Source of the DNA: an uncultured Rhodopila sp.
Lineage (GTDB): Bacteria > Pseudomonadota > Alphaproteobacteria > Acetobacterales > Acetobacteraceae
Length of the DNA stretch: 64,000 nt
Direction: 5' to 3'
NCBI RefSeq assembly: GCF_903915725.1
Contig: NZ_CAIWTY010000001.1
Location: 103,921-167,920 of the forward strand
A program made the position numbers and the translations under genes. The notes beneath the pieces were generated by a model, which was not told the DNA's origin, ran no database searches, and was given only the letters and a program-made list of their open reading frames with translations. Position 1 is the stretch's first letter, and the number at the start of each line of letters is the position of its first letter. This document shows positions 35,225 through 44,009 of this stretch, one piece after another.

Positions 35225-37743
35225 GCGATCTCGCGCCGCTGCTGCGCCGCCTGGCCGTGCGACGGCTCCTCGCACGCGCGGTGATCTTGTTCGAGGCGCT
35301 TTGGCCCGCGCTGTGGCCCGCCATCGCGGCCGTCGGGCTGTTCCTGTGCGCCGCGCTGCTGAACCTGCCGGCGTTGCTACCGGGCTGGCTGCATCTGGTC
35401 ATGCTGGCCCTCGTCGTCGCGGTGGTGGTCACCCTGCTCGTCCGTGGCCTCCGCACTGTCACCCTGCCCGACGACCGCGCAGCCGATCGGCGGTTGGAGG
35501 GCCGGTCGGGGCTGATACACGGGCCGCTTGCGGTGCTGACGGACAAGCCGGCCGCTTCCGACGCGCTGGGCATCGCGCTCTGGAAGGTGCATGCCGCACG
35601 CGCCATCGCGCAAGTCGGCTCGTTGACCGTCGGCCTGCCACAACCCGGCCTCGCTCGCCGGGATAGACGCGCGCTGCGCTACGGCCTGCTGTTGTGCCTA
35701 TTGGCGGCGCTCGCCATTGCCGGTCTCGACGCCCCCAACCGGCTGTTCGCCGCAATCGTGCCGTCGTTTCCGACCGCGCCGAACGCTCCGGCAACCGAGG
35801 TACAGGCCTGGATCACACCTCCCGCATACACTCGTATCGCGCCGATTTTCCTGAAGCCTGAGGGCGGGCCGGTGTCCGTGCCGAGCGGGTCGCGGCTGAC
35901 TGTGAACGTCTCCGGCGGCAGCAGCACGCCAACCATGGCGCTGAACGATCGCACCGGTGCATTCGACGCTTTGGACCACAACAGTTTCCAGGCGGATTGG
36001 GAGCTGACCCGCGGCGGCCTGCTGGCGGTGCGGCGGGACGGCGGAACGTTGGCGGCCTGGACACTGACGGTGGTTGCGGATACGCCCCCTGTCGTTTCCT
36101 GGGGTGACAAGCCCGGCCGAGGGGCGTCGGGCCAGCAGACGCGGCTGCCGTGGACGGTGTCGGATGACTATGGCGTCAGCACGCTGCAGGCCGAGCTTCG
36201 ACTGCGCGACCGGCCGGGCGCGCCGCCTTTGATTGTTCAGATACCGGTGCCGGGCGGCTCGCCGAAGACGGCGCACGGGGTCAGCCAGCCGGACCTGACC
36301 GCGAATCCCTGGGCCGGCCTGCCGGTCGTCGGGCGGCTGATCGCGCGTGACGCGCCGGGCCAGACCGGAACCAGCGCCGATGCCGGCTTTGAACTGGGCG
36401 AGCGGCCGTTCCATAACCCGGTGGCGCAAATCCTCATCGGCATCCGCAAGGGCCTCAGCCTGCATCCGGACGACCGCACCGACGCGGTGGCGGCACTCGA
36501 TGGGCTGATGCAGCAGCCGGGACTTTTCGGCGGCGACCTTGGCGCCTTCGTCAATCTCAGCGCGATCTACTACGGCCTGGTGCGGAACCAGCGGGAGGCC
36601 GCGGTGCCCGAGGCGCAGGATCTGCTGTGGGAACTCGCTCTGCACATGGAGGAAGGCCTGACGGAGCAGAGCGCGCGGTCACTGGAGGATGCACGGCGGG
36701 CCGCCCGGGATGCGATGGACAAGGCGCAGCAGCAGCCCACGGACGCCAACCGGCAGGAGTTGGCGAAGCGGCTGGAGGAGCTGCGGCAGGCAATCGACCG
36801 TCATATGCAGGCGCTGATGAACGAGGCGCAGCGCAACAACGACGTGATGCCGTTCGACCCGAAGGCGATGAGGCTAACCGACCACGACCTCGACAAACTG
36901 GCCGAGCAGGCGCAGCAGGCGGCGAAGGAAGGCCGCATGGCGGATGCCCGGCAGCAGATGGCCGAGCTGGAGAAAATGCTGGACCAACTGCGCAACGCCC
37001 GAACCCAAGGGGGCGACAAGAAGCAGGCCAACAGCAAGCGGCAGAAGGGCAAGCGCCAGCAAAGCGCGGTGCAGGACATGGTCGTGCGGGAGGGTGGGCT
37101 GCTCGACCACGCGCAGCAGCGCGGCAACCTGACCCCGGACTCCGCGGGCGATCCGGCCAAACAGCGGGAGGCGGACAGCCGCGTGCAGCAGGCGCTGCGG
37201 CGCGCGCTCGGCGAGCTGATGCAGCAGTTCAGCGACCTGACGGGGGAGGTGTCGCCGGGCCTCGGCGAGGCCGATCAGGCGATGCGCGACGCGCAGACGC
37301 AGTTGAACCAGGGCAACGACGAGGACGCCCGGGAGTCGCAGCAGCAGGCGATAGCGGCGCTGCAGAAGGGCAGCCGCGAGATGGCGCAGACCATGGCCAA
37401 GCAGAGGGGCAACCAGCCCGGCCAAGGCGACGAGGGTGAGGACGGCGACGAGGACGGATCCGACGGTGCCATGGGCATGATGATGCCGGACGGACAGCGC
37501 GGCGACGGCACGGGCAACGGACCGATGCCGGGTTCGCCGGACCGGGCGGATCAGGGCGGCCGCGATCCGTTGGGGCGTTATAACCAGGGGAACGCCTCTG
37601 ACAGTGCGGAGGTGACCGTGCCGGAAGAGCGGGAGCGGCAGCGGACCCAGGCGATCCAGGAGGAACTGCGCAAGCGCGGGGCGGAGCAGGCGCGTCCCCG
37701 GCAGGAGCTCGATTATATCGATCGTTTGCTGAAACAGTTCTAG
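35221..37743 (+). CDS. TIGR02302 / DUF4175 family membrane protein
   Basis: 840 residues. Two or three membrane segments in the first 85 residues, another near residues 150-170, then a beta-rich extracytoplasmic region (PPAYTRIAPIFLKPEGG; PSGSRLTVNVSGGSSTP) and a long, highly charged, glutamine-rich coiled-coil half (AELEKMLDQLRNARTQGG, SREMAQTMAKQRGNQPGQGD). Ends DYIDRLLKQF. This family occurs almost only in alphaproteobacteria, regularly after lysA, and has no known role. Location predicted as inner membrane with a large periplasmic part. Translation is coupled to lysA through the ATGA overlap; the coupling suggests an envelope role but proves nothing. Confidence 0.9.
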   Translation: MSDLAPLLRRLAVRRLLARAVILFEALWPALWPAIAAVGLFLCAALLNLPALLPGWLHLVMLALVVAVVVTLLVRGLRTVTLPDDRAADRRLEGRSGLIHGPLAVLTDKPAASDALGIALWKVHAARAIAQVGSLTVGLPQPGLARRDRRALRYGLLLCLLAALAIAGLDAPNRLFAAIVPSFPTAPNAPATEVQAWITPPAYTRIAPIFLKPEGGPVSVPSGSRLTVNVSGGSSTPTMALNDRTGAFDALDHNSFQADWELTRGGLLAVRRDGGTLAAWTLTVVADTPPVVSWGDKPGRGASGQQTRLPWTVSDDYGVSTLQAELRLRDRPGAPPLIVQIPVPGGSPKTAHGVSQPDLTANPWAGLPVVGRLIARDAPGQTGTSADAGFELGERPFHNPVAQILIGIRKGLSLHPDDRTDAVAALDGLMQQPGLFGGDLGAFVNLSAIYYGLVRNQREAAVPEAQDLLWELALHMEEGLTEQSARSLEDARRAARDAMDKAQQQPTDANRQELAKRLEELRQAIDRHMQALMNEAQRNNDVMPFDPKAMRLTDHDLDKLAEQAQQAAKEGRMADARQQMAELEKMLDQLRNARTQGGDKKQANSKRQKGKRQQSAVQDMVVREGGLLDHAQQRGNLTPDSAGDPAKQREADSRVQQALRRALGELMQQFSDLTGEVSPGLGEADQAMRDAQTQLNQGNDEDARESQQQAIAALQKGSREMAQTMAKQRGNQPGQGDEGEDGDEDGSDGAMGMMMPDGQRGDGTGNGPMPGSPDRADQGGRDPLGRYNQGNASDSAEVTVPEERERQRTQAIQEELRKRGAEQARPRQELDYIDRLLKQF

Positions 37744-38273
37744 CCGGTTTCGATGGTGCCGCATCGACCGGGAACCCGGGTAGGCAGGCGGAGTCTTCTT
37801 GCGACATCGGATGTGTCGCGCCAATAGCGGGTTGACACCGGAGCGGGCGGTCGAGGCGGTTCGGTTCAGACGCGACGATTTGGTGAGTTTCGCCAGACCA
37901 TTCCCGCGAAACACGACTTCATGGAGCGCGTCGGGTGTGACGGGGCGATCGCGGAGCGGGCGCCGAAAGACACCTGCTATTGCGGTGGGCGGTCGGGTTG
38001 AGCCGATTGGCTAATACCAACCGGCGTTGAAAGCCACTTTCCGGCCCTGCCGCCTCGTCATGCCGACGCAGGTCGGCATCCACGCCTTTCGTTCGGCCGG
38101 GTAAGGCGTGGATGGCGGGCCTGCGCCCGCCATGACGGTACAAACGCAGATGCCGATGGGTCAAACTTTTCGGCCCTTGGTAGAAGCCTCACCGCATGAT
38201 TGTTCTTGATTTGTTCAACAACCCAGGGTAGAACACGCCGATTGGAGTAGTTGTGCAATCGAGGTGCCCCGCC
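37744..38273. other. Intergenic region containing cruciform repeat copy 2
   Basis: Roughly 530 bases between TIGR02302 and the 210-residue hypothetical gene. The only clear structure is the palindromic repeat at 38057-38136. A small hairpin (GCGACA / TGTCGC) lies near 37801-37821 without a T tract. The frame at 37799-38014 is open but has arginine-rich, shadow-like composition and is not called. Confidence 0.4.
38057..38136. repeat. Two-arm palindromic (cruciform) repeat, copy 2
   Basis: An 80-base element with the same plan as the copy at 6492: outer GTCATG / CATGAC, inner CATCCACGCCTT (38077-38088) / AAGGCGTGGATG (38103-38114). Its side hairpins are CCGAC-GCAG-GTCGG and GCGGGC-CTGC-GCCCGC, different in sequence from those of copy 1 but still self-complementary. 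The arms therefore vary by compensating change while the core is fixed. It lies in a large gene-free gap rather than between convergent stops. Confidence 0.85.
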
Positions 38274-38906
38274 ATGATCGACCGTGCCGTCCTGGACACA
38301 ATCCTTGCTCTCCTGGCTTCGCTGTTTCTCGGCGCAGCCGGGGACGACGCGGAGGCCGCCCGGCGGGCGGCCAAAGCCATGCTCGATAGCTACGGCGCGC
38401 GGACCAATCGGGAACTCCGTTTGGCCGCGCTGGCGATCGCCTTCAGCTTTGGCGCCCTGGACGCGCTGAGCCGGGCAGCCGGCTCCGACCTTGCGGTGAA
38501 CCAGGTGCTCCGCCTGCGCGGCAATGCGAACGCCTTGAACCGCGCGGCTGAGCAGAACGAAAAGCGGCTGGACAATCAGCTTCGGCAACCCGCGGCCGGG
38601 GGGCTTGCACCGGAACCGGTGCCGGAGCCTGAACTGCCCGCCAGCACCGCAACGGATGATCTGGTTGCGTTCGTTCGTGCATCCTGGAAGGCCGAAAAGG
38701 CAGAAGCCGCCGTGCATCCCGCCCCGTTGTCCCGCCAGCAGCAGCGTTTCGCCGATCGGCAGGCGGAGAAACAGCAGCGGCGCGATCAGGAGCGGGCGCG
38801 ATTGGCTGAACGGGCCGCACTGCGCGATGCCGCCTATGCCGAGCGGTTGCGGCAAACCGCCTATCGGCCGGTGGCCGAGACGACCGCCTCCGCCATATCG
38901 TCCTGA
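38274..38906 (+). CDS. Hypothetical protein
   Basis: 210 residues from the ATG at 38274. No recognised domain. The N-terminus (RAVLDTILALLASLFLGAAG) is moderately hydrophobic and could be one membrane helix or a helical core; the middle has a Pro/Glu-rich linker (PEPVPEPELPAST), and the C-terminal third is a charged helix rich in Gln, Arg and Ala (RQQQRFADRQAEKQQRRDQER). Its last 46 bases overlap the 3' end of the PaiB-like gene on the opposite strand. Function unknown. Confidence 0.65.
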   Translation: MIDRAVLDTILALLASLFLGAAGDDAEAARRAAKAMLDSYGARTNRELRLAALAIAFSFGALDALSRAAGSDLAVNQVLRLRGNANALNRAAEQNEKRLDNQLRQPAAGGLAPEPVPEPELPASTATDDLVAFVRASWKAEKAEAAVHPAPLSRQQQRFADRQAEKQQRRDQERARLAERAALRDAAYAERLRQTAYRPVAETTASAISS

Positions 38907-39490
38907 CCATCCTGCCGGAGGCCGTCAACCACCCCGGTTTGGTCTGCTGCCGGCCGGTTCTGGCTCATTTTGATCTTGCCCTCCAAACGCGCGATCGGCA
39001 GGCGAATCCCGACGATGCCGCGCAGCATGCCTGCGACGAAGTCGGGGGGTGCGTCGGAAACCGCCCAGGGCGCGGCACGCGGCGATTCATACCGATCGGT
39101 CAACCGCGTGACCACCTCCAGCAGCAACGCGGGATCGTCGAACGCCTCCAGCCGACCGTAAGCATGGATGGCGACGTAGTTCCATGTCGGGACGACCTTG
39201 CCGTGCTCTTGCTTCGCCGGGTAGTACGACGGCGTGATGTAGCCGTTCGGCCCGTGAAAAATCACCAGCGTCTGCACGGCCGCATCGGCCAGGCGCACAT
39301 GCGGATTGGCCTTCGCCAGATGGCCGATGAGGGTGCCGTACGGGGCGGGTTCGGGGTCCAGCAAAAGCGGGGCGTGGCTGGCGAACAGCCCGTCCGGCGT
39401 CATGGAAACCACCGTCGCCGGTCCGGCTGCACGGATCGCGGCGTGCAGAGCGTCGATCCGGTCTTCCCTGAAGTGCGGCGGGATGTACAT
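38861..39490 (-). CDS. PaiB-like FMN-binding negative transcriptional regulator
   Basis: 209 residues with the flavin-reductase-like split barrel typical of PaiB: MYIPPHFREDR at the start, VVSMTPDGLFASHAPLLLD, GHLAKANPH, VIFHGPNGYITPSYYPAKQEHGKVVPTWNYVAIHAYG, and LEGKIKMSQNRPAAD. PaiB proteins repress sporulation and protease genes in Bacillus and are common regulators or FMN proteins of uncertain role elsewhere. A perfect 9-bp inverted repeat lies 66-104 bases upstream. The 3' end runs 46 bases into the opposite-strand gene. Confidence 0.92.
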   Translation of the reverse strand: MYIPPHFREDRIDALHAAIRAAGPATVVSMTPDGLFASHAPLLLDPEPAPYGTLIGHLAKANPHVRLADAAVQTLVIFHGPNGYITPSYYPAKQEHGKVVPTWNYVAIHAYGRLEAFDDPALLLEVVTRLTDRYESPRAAPWAVSDAPPDFVAGMLRGIVGIRLPIARLEGKIKMSQNRPAADQTGVVDGLRQDGQDDMAEAVVSATGR

Positions 39491-39555
39491 GTCCGGAGCC
39501 TCCGCTGCTGACCCGTCATGCCGGTTTCAGATGAACGCCACAGCTTTATCCGCGT

Positions 39556-39594
39556 ATTGGATGGAGCAAAAGTATCACTTCCGCCCCATCCAAT
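39556..39594 (-). promoter_or_regulatory. Candidate operator upstream of the PaiB-like gene
   Basis: A perfect inverted repeat, ATTGGATGG (39556-39564) and CCATCCAAT (39586-39594), separated by 21 bases. It lies between the argG stop and the PaiB-like start, both on the minus strand, 66-104 bases before the latter. It could be an autoregulatory operator; a weak terminator for argG is the alternative, since no T run follows. Confidence 0.5.
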
Positions 39595-39608
39595 CAGACC
39601 AATTCCGC

Positions 39609-40838
39609 CTATAGCGTCCCGCCGCGGCGACCGGCCAGCGCGCCCAGCCGCAGCCGCAGCGCGTTCAGCTTGATGAAGCCCTGCGCATCGACCTGATCAT
39701 ACGCGCCCTGATCGTCCTCGAACGTCACCACTTTCATCGAATACAGGCTGTTCGGGCTTTCCCGCCCGATGCAGGTGACGTTGCCCTTGTACAGCTTCAT
39801 CCGCACCCGGCCGGTCACGCTGGCCTGGCTGGTGTCGATCATCGCCTGCAGCATCCGCCGCTCGGGGCTGAACCAGAAGCCGTTGTAGATCAGCTCGGCG
39901 TAGCGCGGCATCAGGCTGTCCTTGAGATGCCCGGCCTCGCGATCCAGGGTGATGCTCTCGATCGCCCGATGCGCCGCCAGCAGAATCGTGCCGCCGGGCG
40001 TTTCATAGACGCCGCGGGATTTCATGCCGACGAAGCGGTTCTCCACCAAATCCAGCCGACCGATGCCGTTCGCCTTGCCCAGTTCGTTCAGCCGCGTCAG
40101 CAGGGAGGCCGGCGACAGCGTCACGCCGTCGATCGCCACCGGATCGCCGCTGAGGAAATCCACCGCGATGACCGTCGCCTTGTCCGGCGCATCCTCCGGC
40201 CGGATGGTGCGCTGATAGACGATTTCGTCCGCTTCCTCAGCGGGGTCTTCGAGGATCTTGCCCTCCGACGAGGAGTGCAGCATGTTGGCATCGACGCTGA
40301 ACGGCGCCTCGCCCCGCTTGTCCTTGGCGATGGGAATCTGGTGCTGCTCGGCGAACTCAATCAGCTTGGTGCGGCTGGTCAGGTCCCATTCCCGCCATGG
40401 GGCGATGATCTTGATGTCGGGCTTCAGCGCGTAATAGGACAGCTCGAACCGTATCTGGTCGTTGCCCTTGCCGGTCGCGCCATGCGCCACCGCGTCGGCG
40501 CCGACTTCCTCGGCAATCTCGATCTGGCGCTGGGCGATCAGCGGGCGGGCGATGGAGGTGCCCAGCAGATACTGGCCCTCATACACCGTGTTGGCGCGGA
40601 ACATCGGGAAGACGAAGTCCTTTACGAACGGCTCCCGCAGATCGTCCACGAAGATTTCCTTGATGCCGAACATTTCCGCCTTGCGGCGGGCCGGTTCGAG
40701 CTCCTCACCCTGGCCGAGATCGGCGGTGAAGGTCACCACCTCGCAGCCATAGGTGGTCTGCAGCCATTTCAGGATCACGCTGGTGTCCAGCCCGCCCGAA
40801 TAGGCGAGAACAACCTTTTTCACATCCTTGACGGCCAT
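39609..40838 (-). CDS. argG: Argininosuccinate synthase
   Basis: 409 residues, full length. The PP-loop is residues 12-20 (AYSGGLDTS); [13 protein letters not shown] and [19 protein letters not shown] are type-specific blocks. Joins citrulline and aspartate with ATP to give argininosuccinate in arginine synthesis. Stands alone with no other arg gene next to it. It lies upstream of the PaiB-like gene on the same strand with a 118-base gap, so separate transcription is likely. Confidence 0.97.
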   Translation of the reverse strand: MAVKDVKKVVLAYSGGLDTSVILKWLQTTYGCEVVTFTADLGQGEELEPARRKAEMFGIKEIFVDDLREPFVKDFVFPMFRANTVYEGQYLLGTSIARPLIAQRQIEIAEEVGADAVAHGATGKGNDQIRFELSYYALKPDIKIIAPWREWDLTSRTKLIEFAEQHQIPIAKDKRGEAPFSVDANMLHSSSEGKILEDPAEEADEIVYQRTIRPEDAPDKATVIAVDFLSGDPVAIDGVTLSPASLLTRLNELGKANGIGRLDLVENRFVGMKSRGVYETPGGTILLAAHRAIESITLDREAGHLKDSLMPRYAELIYNGFWFSPERRMLQAMIDTSQASVTGRVRMKLYKGNVTCIGRESPNSLYSMKVVTFEDDQGAYDQVDAQGFIKLNALRLRLGALAGRRGGTL

Positions 40839-40991
40839 GGCGCGGGAAACCTCCGGAGACTCTCAGCCGCTGGGAGTAGCCCCCGGCGCGGCCATCGCGC
40901 AAGTCCGCACGCGCCGGGAAACCGAAGCATTGCCAGCGGGCATCCGACCGCAACATGATCGCCGCATTCCTGAATGATCGGCATAGGCTTC

Positions 40992-41636
40992 ATGGCGATA
41001 CGCGCAGTCTGCCTCGACGTCGGTGAGACCCTGATCGACGAAACCCGCCACTGGACGGAGTGGGCGGCCTTCCTCGGCGTGCCGCCTTTGACCCTGTTCA
41101 CCGCTATCGGCGTGATCATGAACCGCGGCGAGTCGCTGCGCCGGGTATTCGAGATTTTCCGGCCGGACCTGGACGTGAGCCAGGCCCGTAAACTGCGCGC
41201 CGCCCAAGGCTGGATCTACGATTTCGCACCCGAGGATCTCTATCCGGACGCAATCCCGTGCCTGGCTGACCTGCGGGCGCGTGGCTACAAGGTGGTGATC
41301 GCCGGCAACCAGCCAGTGGAGTCGGAGGCCTCGCTGAAGCGCCTCGGATTGCCGGCCGACGTGATCGCCAGCTCGGGCGGCTGGGGTGTCTCCAAACCGG
41401 ACCCGGGGTTCTTCGCAAAAGTCGCCGACGCCGCGGGCGAGCCGCCCGGCGCCATCGCCTATGTCGGCGACCGGCTGGACAACGACGTGCTGCCCAGCCG
41501 GTCAGCCGGAATGAAGGCGGTATTCATCCGCCGGGGTCCGTGGGGCTGGATGCACGCCGAAAAACCGGACATCCAACAAGCCCATCTCCGCCTCAACAGC
41601 CTTCTGGAGCTGGCCGATCGGCTTGGGGATTTATAA
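40992..41636 (+). CDS. HAD-superfamily hydrolase
   Basis: 214 residues from the ATG at 40992. Motif I reads VCLDVGETLID with nucleophile Asp9 but Gly at the usual second Asp position (DxGxT rather than DxDxT); motif II Asn in VVIAGNQPVES; motif III Lys and motif IV in WGVSKPDPGFFAKV and YVGDRLDNDVL. A cap inserted after motif I marks subfamily I. The missing general-acid Asp resembles some dehalogenase or unusual phosphatase members; substrate is unknown. Divergent from argG. Confidence 0.85.
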   Translation: MAIRAVCLDVGETLIDETRHWTEWAAFLGVPPLTLFTAIGVIMNRGESLRRVFEIFRPDLDVSQARKLRAAQGWIYDFAPEDLYPDAIPCLADLRARGYKVVIAGNQPVESEASLKRLGLPADVIASSGGWGVSKPDPGFFAKVADAAGEPPGAIAYVGDRLDNDVLPSRSAGMKAVFIRRGPWGWMHAEKPDIQQAHLRLNSLLELADRLGDL

Positions 41637-41789
41637 GGCCCGCGGCGCGTGGTTGGCGGGCGTTGCGGAGGACCGGGTATCCCCTGGTCCAAACGTGTGG
41701 GCGATTTGGCAGATGGTGCGGCCGGGATAGGCTTCCGTTCGGACCCAAGGCCGCCTATCTGCATCGACGCGGCCAGCAAGGATTTACGC

Positions 41790-42545
41790 ATGGACATCAA
41801 CCCCGAGCCACCTCGCCATCCCGAGCCGTTCACTCTGGCGATCGATGTCGGCGGTACCCGGCTGAAGGCCGGGTTGCTGGATGCGAACGGGGAGCTTGTG
41901 GCACCTCCCAACCGGGTAGAGACCCCGGCCCGTCCGACGCCTCAGATCGTCGTTGAGACCCTGGTGCAACTGGCGACCCCGCTTGGGCATTTCGACCGGA
42001 TATCGGTGGGGTTTCCGGGGGTGGTTCGGCGGGGTCAGGTACTGACGGCCCCGAACCTTGGCACCGACGATTGGCGGCACTTTCCGCTGGTGGCATCGCT
42101 GACCGACAAACTCGGCAAGCCCGCGCGGATGCTGAACGATTCCGAGGTTCAGGGGTTGGGCGTGATCGCCGGGAAGGGCCTGGAGTGCGTGATCACGCTC
42201 GGCACCGGCATGGGATTCTCGCTGTTCCAGGACGGCCACCCGGCGCCGCACCTGGAACTCAGCCAGCACCCGATCCGCAAGGGAAAGACCTACGACCAAT
42301 ATATTGGCACGGCGGCTTACCAGGACATCGGCCGCAAGCGCTGGAACCGCCGCGTGCGGCGTGCGCTGGACTGCATCGACACGCTCGTCGGCTACGAGAC
42401 GCTCTATATTGGCGGCGGAAATGCCAAGCACCTCACGCTGGACCTGGCGCCGAACATCAAGGTCGTTTCCAACGAAGCCGGCATAACCGGCGGGGTCCGC
42501 CTATGGGACCACCGCCTCGACAGCGTGTTTTCGAACGCGGTGTGA
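41790..42545 (+). CDS. ROK-family sugar kinase, polyphosphate glucokinase-like
   Basis: 251 residues. Phosphate-binding LAIDVGGTRLKAGLLD, the VGFPGVV block, catalytic Asp in MLNDSEVQG, adenosine loop ITLGTGMGFSLF and GGGNAKHL. The usual ROK zinc motif (CxCG) is missing and the total length of about 250 residues matches bacterial polyphosphate/ATP glucokinases better than NagK/Mlc. It probably phosphorylates glucose or a close hexose. The region between 41637 and 41789 upstream has no other gene. Confidence 0.8.
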   Translation: MDINPEPPRHPEPFTLAIDVGGTRLKAGLLDANGELVAPPNRVETPARPTPQIVVETLVQLATPLGHFDRISVGFPGVVRRGQVLTAPNLGTDDWRHFPLVASLTDKLGKPARMLNDSEVQGLGVIAGKGLECVITLGTGMGFSLFQDGHPAPHLELSQHPIRKGKTYDQYIGTAAYQDIGRKRWNRRVRRALDCIDTLVGYETLYIGGGNAKHLTLDLAPNIKVVSNEAGITGGVRLWDHRLDSVFSNAV

Positions 42546-42550
42546 GGCGT

Positions 42551-43066
42551 TTACGCCGCGCGCCGCGCCGCGAGGGCTGCCGGCAACTGGGAAATCGCCT
42601 GGTCGATCAACCGGGAATCCGCGTCGGCAGTGAGGTCGTCGGCAATGACCTGGCGGGCCGCCGTGGTGGCGATATCGGCGGCAGCCAGACGCACATCATC
42701 GACAGCGGCCTTCTCGGCGGCGCCGATGCGATCGATCGCCATTCGCTCCCGCCGCTTGGCGGCAGCCTCGGCTTCGGCGGCTGCTTCGACGGCAAGCCGG
42801 CCAGCTTCCGTGCGGGCGCTTTCGATCAAGGTCTTGGCCTCGGCCAATGCGTTGGCACGCTGCTTTTCAGCGTCGGCCAGCATCGCCTCGGCTTCGCGGC
42901 GCAACCTGGAGGCTTCTTCCAGTTCGGCTTTCACGCTGGCGGTCCGCGCGTCCAGGATTCCGGCAAGGGCAGCCCATAGCTTTCCGCCGAACAATATAAA
43001 GAACAGGAAGAACGCAATCATCACCCAGTTCTTGGGATCGGCGAAGAAGCTTGCCTCGTGGTGCAT
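42551..43066 (-). CDS. atpF: ATP synthase F0 subunit b
   Basis: 171 residues. One N-terminal membrane helix (NWVMIAFFLFFILFGGKLWAAL), then a continuous charged helix rich in Ala, Glu and Arg (RLRREAEAMLADAEKQRANALAEAK) typical of the peripheral-stalk b subunit. It ends the F0 operon atpI-B-E-b'-b, separated from b' by 15 bases, and is convergent with the ROK kinase gene (5 bases between stops). The F1 genes are elsewhere, as usual in alphaproteobacteria. Confidence 0.93.
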   Translation of the reverse strand: MHHEASFFADPKNWVMIAFFLFFILFGGKLWAALAGILDARTASVKAELEEASRLRREAEAMLADAEKQRANALAEAKTLIESARTEAGRLAVEAAAEAEAAAKRRERMAIDRIGAAEKAAVDDVRLAAADIATTAARQVIADDLTADADSRLIDQAISQLPAALAARRAA

Positions 43067-43081
43067 CGTCTCTGCTCCTGT

Positions 43082-43690
43082 TTAGGCGATGCCGCGGGCG
43101 GACAGGGCGGAGCCGATGGCGCCATCCAACCGGCCGGTATTCGGAGACACACCGGTCAGGCGAGTCACCACGGTCGCGGCGGTCTCAGTCGCCACCTGCC
43201 GAAGCGCCTTCATGGCCGAGGCGCGCGCCGCGGCAATCTGGGCTTCGGAGTCAGCCAACTGCTTTTCCAGCCGGGCATTCAGAATTTCGGCCTGCGCGGC
43301 GGCGGCCTTCTTGGCCTCCTCCACGGCGGCGTTGATAGCGTGCTGTGCTTCGGCTCGGGCCTTCGCCGTCGCCTCGTTGGCTTCTTCCACGCCGGCATCG
43401 GCCCTGGCTTTCGCCGCGCGCGCGCCGTCGAGATCGTGGGAAATCTTCGCGGCGCGCTCCTCCAGCACCGACGACACCAGCGGCAGCGCGTTGCGGGAGA
43501 GCAGGCGATACAACACCACGAAGATGATCGTGCCCCAGATAACCTGGCTGATGGTCAGCGGGGTGGTGAAGTCGAGCTGCGGCATCCCTTCCGCCTTCGC
43601 GGCGGCGGGCAGCAGCAGCGAGGCTCCGAGACCCGCTCCCGCAAGAGATACGATCCGGGGGAACAGCTTCATGATGCTTGCCGGGCGCAC
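43082..43690 (-). CDS. atpG: ATP synthase F0 subunit b' (second b-type subunit)
   Basis: 202 residues. A signal-like or extra N-terminal stretch (residues 1-30, SLAGAGLGASLLLPAAAKAEG) precedes the membrane helix VIWGTIIFVVLYRLLSRNALPLV and a long stalk helix (ARAAKARADAGVEEANEATAKARAEA). Having both b and b' is a feature of photosynthetic and alphaproteobacterial ATP synthases, where they form a heterodimeric stalk. Nineteen bases follow atpE. The symbols atpG, atpX and atpF2 are all used for this subunit. Confidence 0.92.
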   Translation of the reverse strand: MRPASIMKLFPRIVSLAGAGLGASLLLPAAAKAEGMPQLDFTTPLTISQVIWGTIIFVVLYRLLSRNALPLVSSVLEERAAKISHDLDGARAAKARADAGVEEANEATAKARAEAQHAINAAVEEAKKAAAAQAEILNARLEKQLADSEAQIAAARASAMKALRQVATETAATVVTRLTGVSPNTGRLDGAIGSALSARGIA

Positions 43691-43708
43691 CGGGGCGCGC
43701 CCGCCCTA

Positions 43709-43933
43709 TCAGACGAAGAGGATGATGAAGGCGATAACCAGCGCATAGAGCGCGACGGCTTCCGTCAGCGCGAAGCCAAGGATGGCCAGGCCGAACACGC
43801 GGTCGCGAGCGGCCGGATTGCGGGCCACGCTGGTGACGAGCGATGCGAAGATGTTACCAATACCGACGCCGACGCCGGCGAGCGCGATGACGGCAAGGCC
43901 GGCACCAACCATCTTTGCGGAAGCTAAGTCCAT
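43709..43933 (-). CDS. atpE: ATP synthase F0 subunit c
   Basis: 74 residues, two membrane helices joined by a polar loop ([10 protein letters not shown]). Helix 1 carries the glycine repeat [10 protein letters not shown]; helix 2 carries the proton-binding Glu58 ([12 protein letters not shown]). Forms the rotating c-ring. In the middle of the F0 operon. Confidence 0.97.
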   Translation of the reverse strand: MDLASAKMVGAGLAVIALAGVGVGIGNIFASLVTSVARNPAARDRVFGLAILGFALTEAVALYALVIAFIILFV

Positions 43934-44009
43934 AGTCCGATTTCCTTTCGTTGATCAGGGCGCGCGGGCGGAGACGTCCGCCCGGTCGTTCAGGGGTTGA
44001 GGAAGGGTA

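Noticed and set aside
37799..38014. 71-codon plus-strand frame after TIGR02302
   Set aside because: Arginine/serine-rich, no homology signs, and no ribosome-binding site.
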